Source of the DNA: Tetranychus cinnabarinus
Lineage: Eukaryota; Arthropoda; Arachnida; Trombidiformes; Tetranychidae
Direction: 5' to 3'
Length of the DNA: 64,000 nt
NCBI GenBank assembly: GCA_022266195.1
Contig: WHVY01000006.1
Coordinates: forward strand, 4,278,001 to 4,342,000
A program made the translations under genes and the position numbers. Position 1 is the stretch's first letter. Each line of letters opens with the position of its first letter. A model generated the notes under the pieces. That model did no database searches and was not told where the DNA came from. It saw only the letters and a list, made by a program, of their open reading frames with translations. This document shows, piece by piece, positions 49,601 to 60,856 of this stretch.

Positions 49601-51990
49601 ATCATCATCGTCATCATTTATCAATTGATCAAACTCATCATTAACTGGAAAGGTAACGAGGGTTGAAAAAAATGAACTAAATCAATTACTAAATGATTTG
49701 TTAACATGTGATCAGCTAAATAAGTTGATGTTCAAGATATAAGCAAATCAATTTGTTGTAAAAATTGTGAATTCATTTGATTAGTAAAAAGCAAAAGAAA
49801 AATTGTCAATCAAAAAAAGGTGAATTAATAAAGGAAAAAGTACTCACAATAATGATACACAAAAAAATGCAGATCAAAGTAAAAATAAGGTTAATCCATT
49901 GAGAATTGATACTTTAACCATTCAATATTGACATTTACGTATTTTAACGTAAACATTTAAAGGTTTTCCCTCCAATTGTTTGATCAACATGGTGACTGAT
50001 TTATGAAGTTAACAGGTAAACTTTGGCCCACCTTAAAGGCATCGTTTTGAGTTACCAGTGGTGAGTCTATAAGCAATAAGGCAAACAGTAACTGTAAAGA
50101 AAAAATAAAAACAACAATTAGAGGTAAAAAAGAGTCTCTTTGATTTTCAAGTAAATTTATTTACTTTGATAAACATCCTCATCGCCATCATAATCAAAAT
50201 TGTGTTGTTACTTTGTTTTGTGACACAGAAAAGTCAAAATGTAAATATTACTGTAAGTGTTTACTTTGCTCCATTTATCCTTATTATCCAACTGATTTAT
50301 TACACTGTTTAGAGGTAAGTTCACTGGTCGGCCATGAATCGGCAGTCAGGGAAGTAGAGAAAGACATCGATGTAACAATTTAAACGATTAATTAGATCAC
50401 TGAAAACGGTCAATTAATAAGAGATGGTCACTAAAATGGCGTTAAAGCATAAGATAATTTCTATGCCAACCAACCCTGATTGGAGGGCTTTTAAGGGGTA
50501 AATCTTGTAATTACAAACTGTGTTTCTCTTTGTTCCAGAAAAGTGTTGAAATGTGTAATCGATTGATTTTGTTTATTAAATTTGTTGCCTTGTAACATGC
50601 ATTAAATAATGATTTTGGTCACTTTAGGTTAATAACGATTAGTAAAATCATTAAACAGTTTTAATGCTGTGAAACAAAACACAGGTATCATGATAAAGTG
50701 CAATCAAAATTGAATTGGAGTCACGATTAGTGTTGGGATTTGAGACAATCTGCTGTGTTTGTAACATTTTTATTTATGATCAACATTATTTCCTTCCTTT
50801 TATGTTTATTTTAATCCTTATTATTATTATGATTATTATTATCGTTATGATCAAGAAATGTACAAAAAAATCAGTGAAAGTGAATTCATCTTCATCATTA
50901 TTTCAATATCTTTAAGAGGGATACTCGGTTTAAGATGATGTTTACATGCACAAAGTAATTCATCCTATTTAATCATGAATTGTAACCTCAGAAGCTTTTT
51001 TATTTCAATGCAACAAACCATCATCATGTGGCCTTCAACTGGCCTTAAGCAATTAGAACTGTATTTTTTATGGCCAATTCTCATCAAGATTTTCTGATTT
51101 AAAGCATTAGTGAATTAGTAAATATTAATACGTTTGTTGTCTTGAATCTTCTTAATGGTTGTGAACTTGTTTCTTAACTTATTTTTTTGCAAATCTCTGA
51201 ATTAGTCTTGTTAACTTAATTGTTGCTGTTCTCAGTTTTGTTCATCAAATGTTGACATGTTGAAATGGAAACCTTGAAAGGTGATTGCTGATACTCATTA
51301 TTAGTATTATTGAAAAAAGTGCCATTAATTGCTTTAAGGATTCATGGTGATGAGAATGATGATTATCACACTGTTAGGCTAATGAGGGGTTAGATGAGAA
51401 GTAAAATGAGATGAAATGAAAGAAATTTAGTGTTACTGATGATTTGTTTGGATTTTTCATCAATTTCAATTGAAGTTAAAGGAAATTGAGGATGTAATGA
51501 AGAGAAAAGATGATAAAGATGAAGATGGCGAAGAAGAAAAAAGGAAGGAAAATGATGATAATAATGAGAAGTTGAGAGAGGAGGAAAAAGGCAAAATAGC
51601 ATAATGATGTTGTTTGCTTAAGATGAAGAGGATGAAAAGGACCACATGCAATAGTGTGCACATAATAATATACACACATAGCAACATCATCAAATTGCTC
51701 ACTAAAATAATTAAGGTACAAGGCTTTAGGTGAATACAGATTTGAGTTTTCCATCATTAATTATAACAATTTCCAAACCAAAAAGAGAGAAAGTAAATTT
51801 TACATTGTCATCTATATACAATCTGTGTAAGGAAAAAATATTGAAAAGAGATGATGATGATGATAATGATTCTGAGGTGATGCTCAAATGAATTTTTATA
51901 TGTCTGTCTGTCTGTCTGGCATACATTTAGTAAATCCTTTCACTACTTTCGCCATTTAATTCTTTGATGTCTATTTTCATCTTCCTTTGA

Positions 51991-52012
51991 CTCTCTCTCT
52001 CTCTCTCTCTCT
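51991..52012. repeat. (CT)11 microsatellite
   Basis: A pure CT run just left of a long pyrimidine/purine-biased tract. Confidence 0.9.
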
Positions 52013-52201
52013 TTCATAGACTTAAATTTCTGCTTCCGTCTTGATCGATCATCTTCTCCCTTTATCCTCATCCTCAAGAATCTTTGTTAACGACACTTTT
52101 GCATAACTTGATCTGTCTGTCAGTTTCATTTCTAATTTCGCTTCTATTTCTATTTTCTTCTCATTCTTTTTATTTCATCTCTCCAGATTAGATGAGGAAA
52201 A

Positions 52202-52246
52202 AGAGAGAGAGAGAGAGAGAGATGATGATGATGATGATGATGATGA
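52202..52246. repeat. (AG)n followed by (GAT)n microsatellite
   Basis: About ten AG units pass directly into eight GAT units. Part of the purine-rich strand that gives spurious reverse-strand frames. Confidence 0.9.
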
Positions 52247-54993
52247 AAGAAGCTAAGGAAAAAAAGATAAATCTATGAGAGAAAGAGAATAAGATAAGTG
52301 AGTATAAAAAGAGAGACGGAGGAGGAGGAGGAGGATGAATGGGTAGTGGGGTTGATGCAAAAATGCTACTCATTTGATCATTTCTCTTTATCTTTCTTCC
52401 ATCATCATCTCCTAGGGTTCCTTTTTTTCTCTCTCTCATTTCATCTTCCTTTTCCTTTCTCTCTTTTTCCATTCTCCTTGTTCATTCTTGGTCGAACTAG
52501 CTCATTGCTCTCTGCTGAAATTTCCATCAACATACTCTAACCTAACACACTCCTATGATTCGCTTTCAAGCTTATTATTATTTTTCTTCTTCAAATTTCA
52601 CTCTCTTCATTCTGCGTCATTATCATCATCTTTTCATCCTCATCCCTCTCTTCATCAAGTCTCTTCTCTTTTGTGCTCACATTTTCTATGAGCTTTTACA
52701 TCTTTCTCGAGCCCCACTTTTTTTGCATCCAATGTTTACACTTTTTTCAACCATTTTTCATCTCTTTTTTTGCTTCCTTGCTCTCTCCTCATCTTTTGAT
52801 CATCTTTATTTGCCGTGTTCTTTCTTTTACGCCATCATTTTCGCCTTTCTCAATCTTTCACTTGATACTTTTCCTTTTTTTCTCTTTTCCTTGTTTCTTT
52901 CTTTGTCTTTTTCTGGTTCTCCTTAGACTAGAGGTGATCATCTTGACGAGGTTGTATCTGTAAAAAAAGATGAGAGCAAATTAATACAAGTAGTAGCAAT
53001 AGGAGTGAAGAGTGGAAGAGGAAGATGATGTTTCCTGTTTAACGAGTAGGACATTGTTTATTCCTTAACTTCTCAATCTTCATCTTTTCAATGTTAAAAC
53101 AATTTCTATTGATTGTTGTCTCATTTAAGAAAAGCAGTTGTCACAATATATTAGCTATTTTCAGCCGCTTTTTGTTACTTTAACCACTTAATTTTAGTGG
53201 CTTTTTCCTTCTCCTCGTTCTCATTACATTCATAAAATAGAAAGGAATGAGAAGAAAGAAAATAAAACTGAACGGAAGGTTGAAAGAGAATAATAAGTTC
53301 ACAGTTATCCAAAAATCAAGACTACTTAAGTGCATTATCTAATGAGAGGGAGAAATGTGTAGACAAAAATTGCCAGAAAAAAGTAATCTTGGGTAAAACC
53401 TTTAGGCAATTTTCATAGTGTATTTATACAATTTTTTTGGGATTTAACAAGAATCCTCATTCTTACTCATTCAAATCAAGACATGGTATAAAAAGAATGA
53501 TAAGGGAGAGAGAGATTGAGGGAAAATGAATGAATGAAAAGAAATTGATAGAGCGAATCTGGTAACAGAGAAAGTTGACGGTGATGATGATGAGAAGGAA
53601 GGGAGAAAAGTAAATAGATGAAGATAAAAAGGTAAATGAGTGATGATGTGAACATAGACTGACTAACATATACATGGGGAGACGGATGAAAGGAAAAAGA
53701 AGATGAAGACTTGGTGATTCCCGAGATCCAATGAAAGGTGGGGAGATTAGTCGAACTAGAGAGTAATATATATGTACATACATGAAAAAAATATGGAATG
53801 GAATTGACTAAGAATACTTAATTTTGAATATAACATGCACCAAAAATGATGAAGCCTCCAATATTTGACCAGCAATTGCATGTTGCTGCACCATCCTCGC
53901 TTGATGTAATGCCCAGTTGGTATTTGTTTGTTGTTGCCTGCCATGTTGTTTTATTGGGTGGAGGTGAATGATTAAACGAAAGAAAGAAATTAACAAGTAA
54001 GATGTGGCCTACAACCAATCAAACCAATAATGATAAAGATGATTATTATGATGGTGATGGTGATGGCGATGGCGATGATGATTATGATAATAGTCCAATT
54101 TTGTAATATCTCTCTAAAAATAGATGGGAAAAAAATGTATAAATAAATACATGAGTTGAATAACCAATTGTTCAGATCAACTAAAAATTACCCTACCCAT
54201 CACCTTACCAATAAACATTCAAAAAGGAAACTTTGGATCCACATAATTGTATTTATTTGATCACCATTATGACCATTTGATCAGCATCCAAATTATTTTA
54301 TTTATTTCTCCATCTATTAGAACAATCTTTTGTATTAACCATGAGACCACCATATCAGCCATTCAGTTAACCTACATTGAGCAAAGAAAATCAATTACTA
54401 TTAAGGTGAGAAAACAGAATTATAATATTAATCAAAATTAGCTATTCATCATCTGTTCACCCGTTAACTCATTGTTTTTACAAAGCTAAAAATTTCCTGC
54501 TAATCGATATTAAGATTAAAATCGATGTATCGACAAAAACAACGAGATGATTTGCTTGTTTTGTTTGAACATCTTTTAATTGATTATCATTGGTTTTTTT
54601 TCAAAAATTAAACTATTTAACTTTGATGAGAACATAAGCTCTTGATTTGTTAATGTAATGTTCCCAATTAGTTTAGTTGTTTAACCATCAAGGCCATCTA
54701 ATTATGTGTATACAAGTTGCATGCAGTAAGTTAGTTACTCTCATTAAACCCATTTTCCCATTGACCAAACAAAATCAATCAACTGGACTCTGTTGGTAAC
54801 CCTTTCTGTCCTTTTCTTTCTTTCTTTTTTACCTTTCTCTTTCCTCCAAGCTACATTAATCAACCTGTGTCTTGCTGTTTTTTTCCCGCACCTCTCATTG
54901 AGATGATGATAATTTCTCTCACTTTTACATTATCCTATCATCATTGTCATTCATCTAAATCAAAGGTTAGTATCGAGTTTTTTAAAGGTTAAA

Positions 54994-55293
54994 ATGTTTA
55001 CCTCAAAGAAGGAAGAAGAAAAGATGATGTTGATGAAGGGAAAAACAAATTTACTCAAGGAGAGGTTTAACAAATTACGGATAAAATACGTTTCAAGAAT
55101 GGTGAATGGTGAAAAGAAGGAAGATGAAAAGGAAGAAAAGATGGTGACTTCGATACTCCTAGAAGATGAAGATCAAGAGGAAGATAAGGAACAGGTACAA
55201 GTGAATGGGATGGTGTTGAAAGAAAAAGGTTTATATCTCAGTAAAGCATCTTGGAACACTTACCTGATTGAAGGAAAAGTCAAAGAGAGGTAA
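54994..55293 (+). CDS. Doubtful small ORF, Lys/Glu-rich
   Basis: A 99-codon frame with a true ATG in good context (AAAATG). The first two thirds are Lys/Glu-rich and match the purine bias common in this desert, but the segments FNKLRIKYVSRMVNG and GLYLSKASWNTYLIEG are of normal complexity. The end (GAG AGG TAA) could also be read as a donor, AG|GTAAAA. No similarity is recognised and no promoter or poly(A) signal stands out. It is most likely chance, kept here because it is the least random frame in the region. Confidence 0.2.
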   Translation: MFTSKKEEEKMMLMKGKTNLLKERFNKLRIKYVSRMVNGEKKEDEKEEKMVTSILLEDEDQEEDKEQVQVNGMVLKEKGLYLSKASWNTYLIEGKVKER

Positions 55294-58200
55294 AAAAAGA
55301 TTCATTAGCAAGGTTACAACAAATGGGTTTGGCAAGTTTTGCTTTGCAAACACAACACAGTTACTAGAAAGACTAACAAAGATTAAGATTAAGATGGAGT
55401 AAAACAAAAAAAGAGCGTTCGATCCACTTGATGTTATCGATTCTATTTGACTTCAACACTCAACATGACGATTGGTTCCAATTACAGTTGAGAGAAAAAT
55501 TAAGAGCATATTGCTTTTATTGGAAAAGCTAAACAATGACACTAAAACTGCTAATTTTTTGATGGCTTATTTTAACAACTGTTGACACCGGAGTAGTTAT
55601 CAGTTTCTTTTGCCTTCTGTAATTGTTAATCAATTGAATTTACAACCAAGTTCTAACAAACAAATCAATTCACAACAGATTGTTAGTCATAATTTGCTGA
55701 TGGCAATGTGATAACTTGCCAGTGATAACCAAAAAGTCTGCTTATATCAATTCAATCCTTTGCTTTTCCAGTTTACTTTAATCAGTAGTCTATTGTTAAA
55801 TCCAGTTGTTTTGTTTGGTAAACAATGGAAGCAGATTAATTTTCATTTCTTTAAAATATTTTTCACCAATTGCTGGGGATCTTTTTACATCAAGACTAAT
55901 TATAATCCAATTCTGGCTCCAACAATTTCATCTCGGCTTTCAAGCAACACACTAACCCAATAGAGAGACTTCAACATTCGTCTTAATTGGCTTTACCAGC
56001 TAATTATCCAAGTAATTTGCTCATAATTTAATAACATCTCAATCCAAAACAAGACAAAATAAGCTTAATCACGTCTGCATCTCAATAGACGGCAAAGAAA
56101 CGTATTTTTTTGCTTGTTATGAACAAATTTTCATGGTAAAACATGGTTCAACCTAATCTTTTAACAATATTGTGAGGATAAAATTGAAGCATTTACACCA
56201 AACCTTATTAATCTTAATTATTTTTCAACTTTTTTCTCATTTCAGATGTTACAATCTAACCAAATGGTCAACCAATTCTTGGTTAACAATTAATTGCCAT
56301 TTCTTATCGTAAAATGAAACAAGAAATGAACGCCAACATGATTTATCATTTCCTAGCAACAAGTATTTCCATCTCTTTGTTAATTAACCTTTTCATAAAT
56401 TACAGAATAGAGTCGCAATCAAACAAATCAACCTAAACATTGCTACCAACAACAACAGTAAGTTATTAATTGGCTTTCATTCTCATAATAACAATTTAAA
56501 TTACGGTTCAATTACCATATAATGAAGAGTAATTTTCACTCTTTTCATCCATGTAATCCTTTCCCTTTACTTTGATCGTTTCCCATTCTTAAATCTCATC
56601 TAATTTTTTCTCTTCTTCTTCCACAGATTCCTTTCAAACTCAATGATGGTATAATGATTAATTCAACGATTATGATGATTAACCACACCCGAGAACTGGC
56701 AAAACGAACCTTAACCCTGGACATTAAATGAACCATTTCGTGGTGTGTGGCTGATTGACTCTTAATATACATTCAACCCTTTGCCCATAAAGTTAATCAC
56801 GATAATGTTAATGATGATCATGATGATAACCGTACAAGTTATACCAGAGGAATGCCCAAAGCTTTACTCAGGAGCAGCACAAAAGAAAGGTTCCTCTAGT
56901 TAAAAGCCTATGGATTAGATGATAAATTGTTCCTGAACCAGTCAACATGATAATGACGATGATCAACATTAACAGGGTTGTAACGAGAGGAAAAAAAACA
57001 TGCAAAGCTGGAATAAGAAGGAAAAAAAGTGGAAACCCAAAAAAAGAAGAAATGCCAACAAGCCTTCGATGAAAGGAAAGAGTTATGTTTACATTGTCTT
57101 TGACTAACACTTATTTGCCTTTATCATCATCTTTTCACCCGAACATTCATCCATCTTCAATCAAACCTAATTGATTCAGTCCATTACTTAATCTCTTTTC
57201 TTGAGTCTTTGTTTCAAACTGTTAATACTTGCACACCAGCTCTGAATCCTTCACTGTTAGTCACTTTTCCCACTTTTATTTACTTCATCTGATTGTCTCC
57301 ACACTCTTACCCACTTTGATAAATCACATCTACCAATTTAATTATTTATTCAGATAGTTAATCATCTTTTTTTGAGATAAATTGCCACAAATATGGTTTC
57401 ATTTTAAAACACTTTTGACAGGTCTATGTTTTTAGCTCTTAACTTTCAAGGTAATTAATTAGTTACAATACAATTCAATTCTTTCAATCAAATGATGAAT
57501 TACATTTTCCTCTCTTTATCTTTTTTAACCATTCAACTCTTGATCATTGTCTTTAAGTACAATACAAAAAGGTGTAACAATTTATAACAATTACTTGACT
57601 CAGTGAATCGCCAAGCATGATGATGATGATCGTTGAAATTGAAAATGAATCTTTAAAGCCATAAATTGTTACAATAATAACAGTAATAATGAAACAATTT
57701 ACTGTGTAAATTGCAAGGTCTGTAAGTGTTGATGAAATAATTGAAGTATTGTTTACTTGAACTTTGATTATCTACCTTACGACTTGAGCTTTTTCAAGAT
57801 CAATGACAATTGATATGATTAATACATTATTAATGTAGGTTTTTGATGAATGCCGTTGAGAGGAAAAAGATTAAGGGAAAGTTAAATCATTTGCGATTCT
57901 CAATAATTTACAATTTAAAGTAATTGACGTCAATTTTTTGATACAATTTGGTTTAATTTTATCTCTCTCTCTTCGTCTCCTAATTCAATTAACTATTATA
58001 CACACTTATTGTCAAGGTATAATTTAATCATTTAATCAAGCGCTTGTGTGTATATGTGTGTGTAAAACCTCCGAAGGTAAAAAGATTTATCAGAATCATC
58101 TTCAACAATTTATTTGCGTCAAATGGTAAAAGTTAGATGAAAATATCATAAAGTGAAAGCAAAGTAAGCAGAAAGAAAACAAATTAAATTAAATCATCAA

Positions 58201-58906
58201 CATTCATATGCACTTGACAATCCCTTTAAGTTGCCTTTTCATACTTAATTGAATCTAAATTAATTTATATTTCATTTTTATTAAACATTTTTCTCTCTTT
58301 TTGTCTCAACAGATTTGATTGATGATTTTAAAATAGCAAACCAAACAAACCAATCGATTGGGTTAACTTGCTGGCAATTGGAAATACTCAGAAGGCAATA
58401 CAACCAAGCAAACAAAATAACAACCAGAAAACCAAATCAACAACACAAATCATTTTAAAGTATAATCAATCAATTAGCTGTTATTATGAATCAATTAAGA
58501 TGCCATTTCACAGTGAAAAGTCAGACGATCCAATGAATATCTTAAAGCCAACCTTAATCGCTTTCATCATGAATTTTGTTGCTTATTGGAAAGATGGATG
58601 AAGAGCGAAGGACGATGAGAAGCGTTTTTCAAATCGCTATTGTTTACTTTCCCTATTTTTGGTGAAATATGATTCTTGGAGTAAGATTTACACTTGCTGT
58701 TGAACGTTTCCAATTGAATTGAATACCAAACAGACGATGATATTTTATCTGCTCAGAAATACAAATACAAAAGAAAAAAAAAAGAAGAATTACGTCTTTG
58801 TTTTGATTAAAACTGTTTTACCCAACCTCAGCTCGGACCTATTACGCTTTCGATCTACCCTACATAACTTTGGTTCTCCTTCATCGTTATGCTTGATACA
58901 CTCGTA

Positions 58907-59389
58907 CTAATACAAGCTTGGATTAGCTGGTACAATTACCCACTCGTAATCAAGATTGTATTTAGTCACCAAATGAGCAATGTTCTTTCTCAACTCCGGG
59001 CATTTTCTGGAGAAGGTTGAATGATCTCGTCCATCTATTTCTCCACAATTAGCACACAATCTTTGACCGACAGCACTCCTTAGGGGACAAGTTCCATTGT
59101 GGTTGCCTCGGCACAAACTACACCTCAAATCGTTGGTACAACTGTCAATCCCGTGATCGTATGCACAACACGCTTCACAAACCTGCAAGCCAATACCATC
59201 ATAGACCATTACGCTTTTGGAATTCCAACTTATAAGACCTTCCCGGTCTAAAATCTTCTCACGATTTTCGTTACTTATATCCATTGTGATACGATACATT
59301 GAATTAAAACGGCGTACACTTACCACCCTGGTCACGATGTCCAGAACCAGATCATTCTGTATTCTGATAAATTGAATACGTGCGAAGAG
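58907..59389 (-). mobile_element. LINE-type ORF1 fragment with zinc knuckles
   Basis: An open frame of about 160 codons with no initiating ATG at its head, bounded upstream by TAG at 59390-59392. It carries a canonical CCHC knuckle (C-x2-C-x4-H-x4-C, starting CEACCAYDH) and two looser ones (CSLC..H..C and CANC...H...C followed by P), the arrangement of the gag-like ORF1 of Jockey/R1-type non-LTR retrotransposons. Base composition is less AT-rich than the surroundings, and the same composition continues to about 58810. Both ends are missing and no reverse transcriptase is present, so this is a dead fragment. Confidence 0.7.
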
Positions 59390-59392
59390 CTA

Positions 59393-60616
59393 AATGGAGA
59401 AGCTTGTTTATAAGTTATCCACTATATATATTTTTTTTTTGCTAATAAAGACCCTTTTAATAAAGGAATTCGCATGATGATATGCGTGAACTGATAAATT
59501 TTTCTGTCTATACGGTTTTAATTAGTGGTGTGTAAATGAATGAGAAAAAGGGATTTGAGTTTGAAATGTAATTTTTATTTGTTTTGAATTGTGCGAGAGG
59601 AAAGATCTTTGATGATCTACAGTAATATCTGAGCAGATAAAATGGAGAGAGAAAATAAAAGAGATGGAAATAATTTCAATTGCTGCTTGGAAAGCAAAAA
59701 GTGTGGTTGAAAGGAATGAAATTTGATCCTAAAGAAACAAAGAATCAGATTGGAGATACAATTTATCATACATTTCTTGTAAGAAATGGTTTCATCCTTT
59801 AACAGATTGGCAACTGGCTTGGTAGCTTTTCATCATCTTCATCTTCTTTTACATCCATAGATGCTTTTCACAGGCATTGTTCATCTGCCACTTTGTCACC
59901 CAATTGTTGGAAATCAACTTCTTCCAGATTTTAGTTACATCACTGCTTTTTGGTGCTTTCTTGGTTCCTCTTCATTTTCAAAGTAATACTCATTTTCAAG
60001 TAACATTTTCACGCCTTTTCCCTGAAAATGATAACCATAAAATTTATTTTCTCTCCTTCACCATCAACATCATCATCTTCTTCCTCATCCAACAAAAATA
60101 CTCTTGTTGGTACATAAACTGGTACAAAAAAATGTCATGAGAATGCATAAAAAAATCAACAAAAATGGTGTTGCATTTTTGCCTAAACATTGTTAATTTC
60201 AATTGTCACAGTTTGATACTTTGCTTGATGTTATTACAATACAAGTAAACAATTGACAAGATGATTGGTTAACCTTTTATGAATGGCAAAACCAGATAAA
60301 ACCATGATTCTGATGATCATCATCACCACCACCAGAAGCAACCATAATAATAACAAAACATGATTGATGTTGATCAAATTGAAAATTGTTAGATTCAAGC
60401 AAAGAGCAACAATTTTCTAGTCATTACAGCTTTTTTGGTTCAACATTATTCCCCAACTGAAACTATTGTTTTCCCTTTTTTTCTGTAAATTGTAATTTAA
60501 AATATGATTGCAATTTGATTAGTTGTTAAATTTTAACCCAATGATGACCATTATTGGGGTTAAAAAAGCGTAGGCAATTGTAATTGTTACGGAAGAAGGT
60601 TAACATTTGTTGTATG
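59393..60616. other. Spacer, no gene seen
   Basis: This is AT-rich sequence between the LINE fragment and the long inverted repeat. An 87-codon frame at 59877-60140 is hydrophobic and does not begin with ATG. Confidence 0.4.
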
Positions 60617-60856
60617 TAAAGGGTGTAACACTTAACAGCCTGCAAATTTCGAAGATAAGAATTAAAATTGAGCTTACCTTTATCATAAAATTTGTTGATA
60701 TCGATGACCAATGACCAATTGGTCTTGGTTTCCTGTCTCTGGGGCCTCATTATCTGTGTTCATCTTCATCAATATCAACAAATTTTATGATAAAGGTAAG
60801 CTCAATTTTAATTCTTATCTTCTAAATTTGCAGGCTGTTAAGTGTTACACCCTTTA
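60617..60856. repeat. Long inverted repeat, 91-bp arms with 58-bp loop
   Basis: Arms 60617-60707 and 60766-60856 are reverse complements with two mismatches (about 98%). The loop contains a 12-bp perfect palindrome, GACCAATTGGTC. Any transcript across it would fold into a long, nearly perfect duplex. The right arm on the + strand also reads as exon-intron-exon (AAAG|GTAAGC ... TTTGCAG|G, a 38-nt candidate intron at 60796-60833). The arms share a frame beginning INKFYDKGKLNF, so the source may have been genic. Confidence 0.9.

Larger units (their letters stand above)
43800..58800. other. 15-kb AT-rich gene desert
   Basis: No gene is supported. The stretch contains purine/pyrimidine-biased tracts (44.6-44.8, 51.4-53.0, 53.5-53.7 and 54.8-55.3 kb) that create long but low-complexity frames on one strand, many ATGATG runs, and the foldback block near 46.5 kb. 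It may serve as regulatory or intronic DNA for genes outside the window. Confidence 0.5.

Noticed and set aside
51390..51926. Four overlapping reverse-strand frames of 66-93 codons
   Set aside because: Purine-rich + strand gives hydrophobic low-complexity products on the minus strand in more than one frame.
52488..52963. Overlapping 67-, 123- and 96-codon frames on the + strand
   Set aside because: They are Phe/Leu/Ser-rich products of a pyrimidine tract; several frames are open at once, which is compositional.
53463..54018. Several reverse-strand frames of 62-106 codons
   Set aside because: Overlapping in different frames in purine-biased sequence; no coding signal beyond composition.
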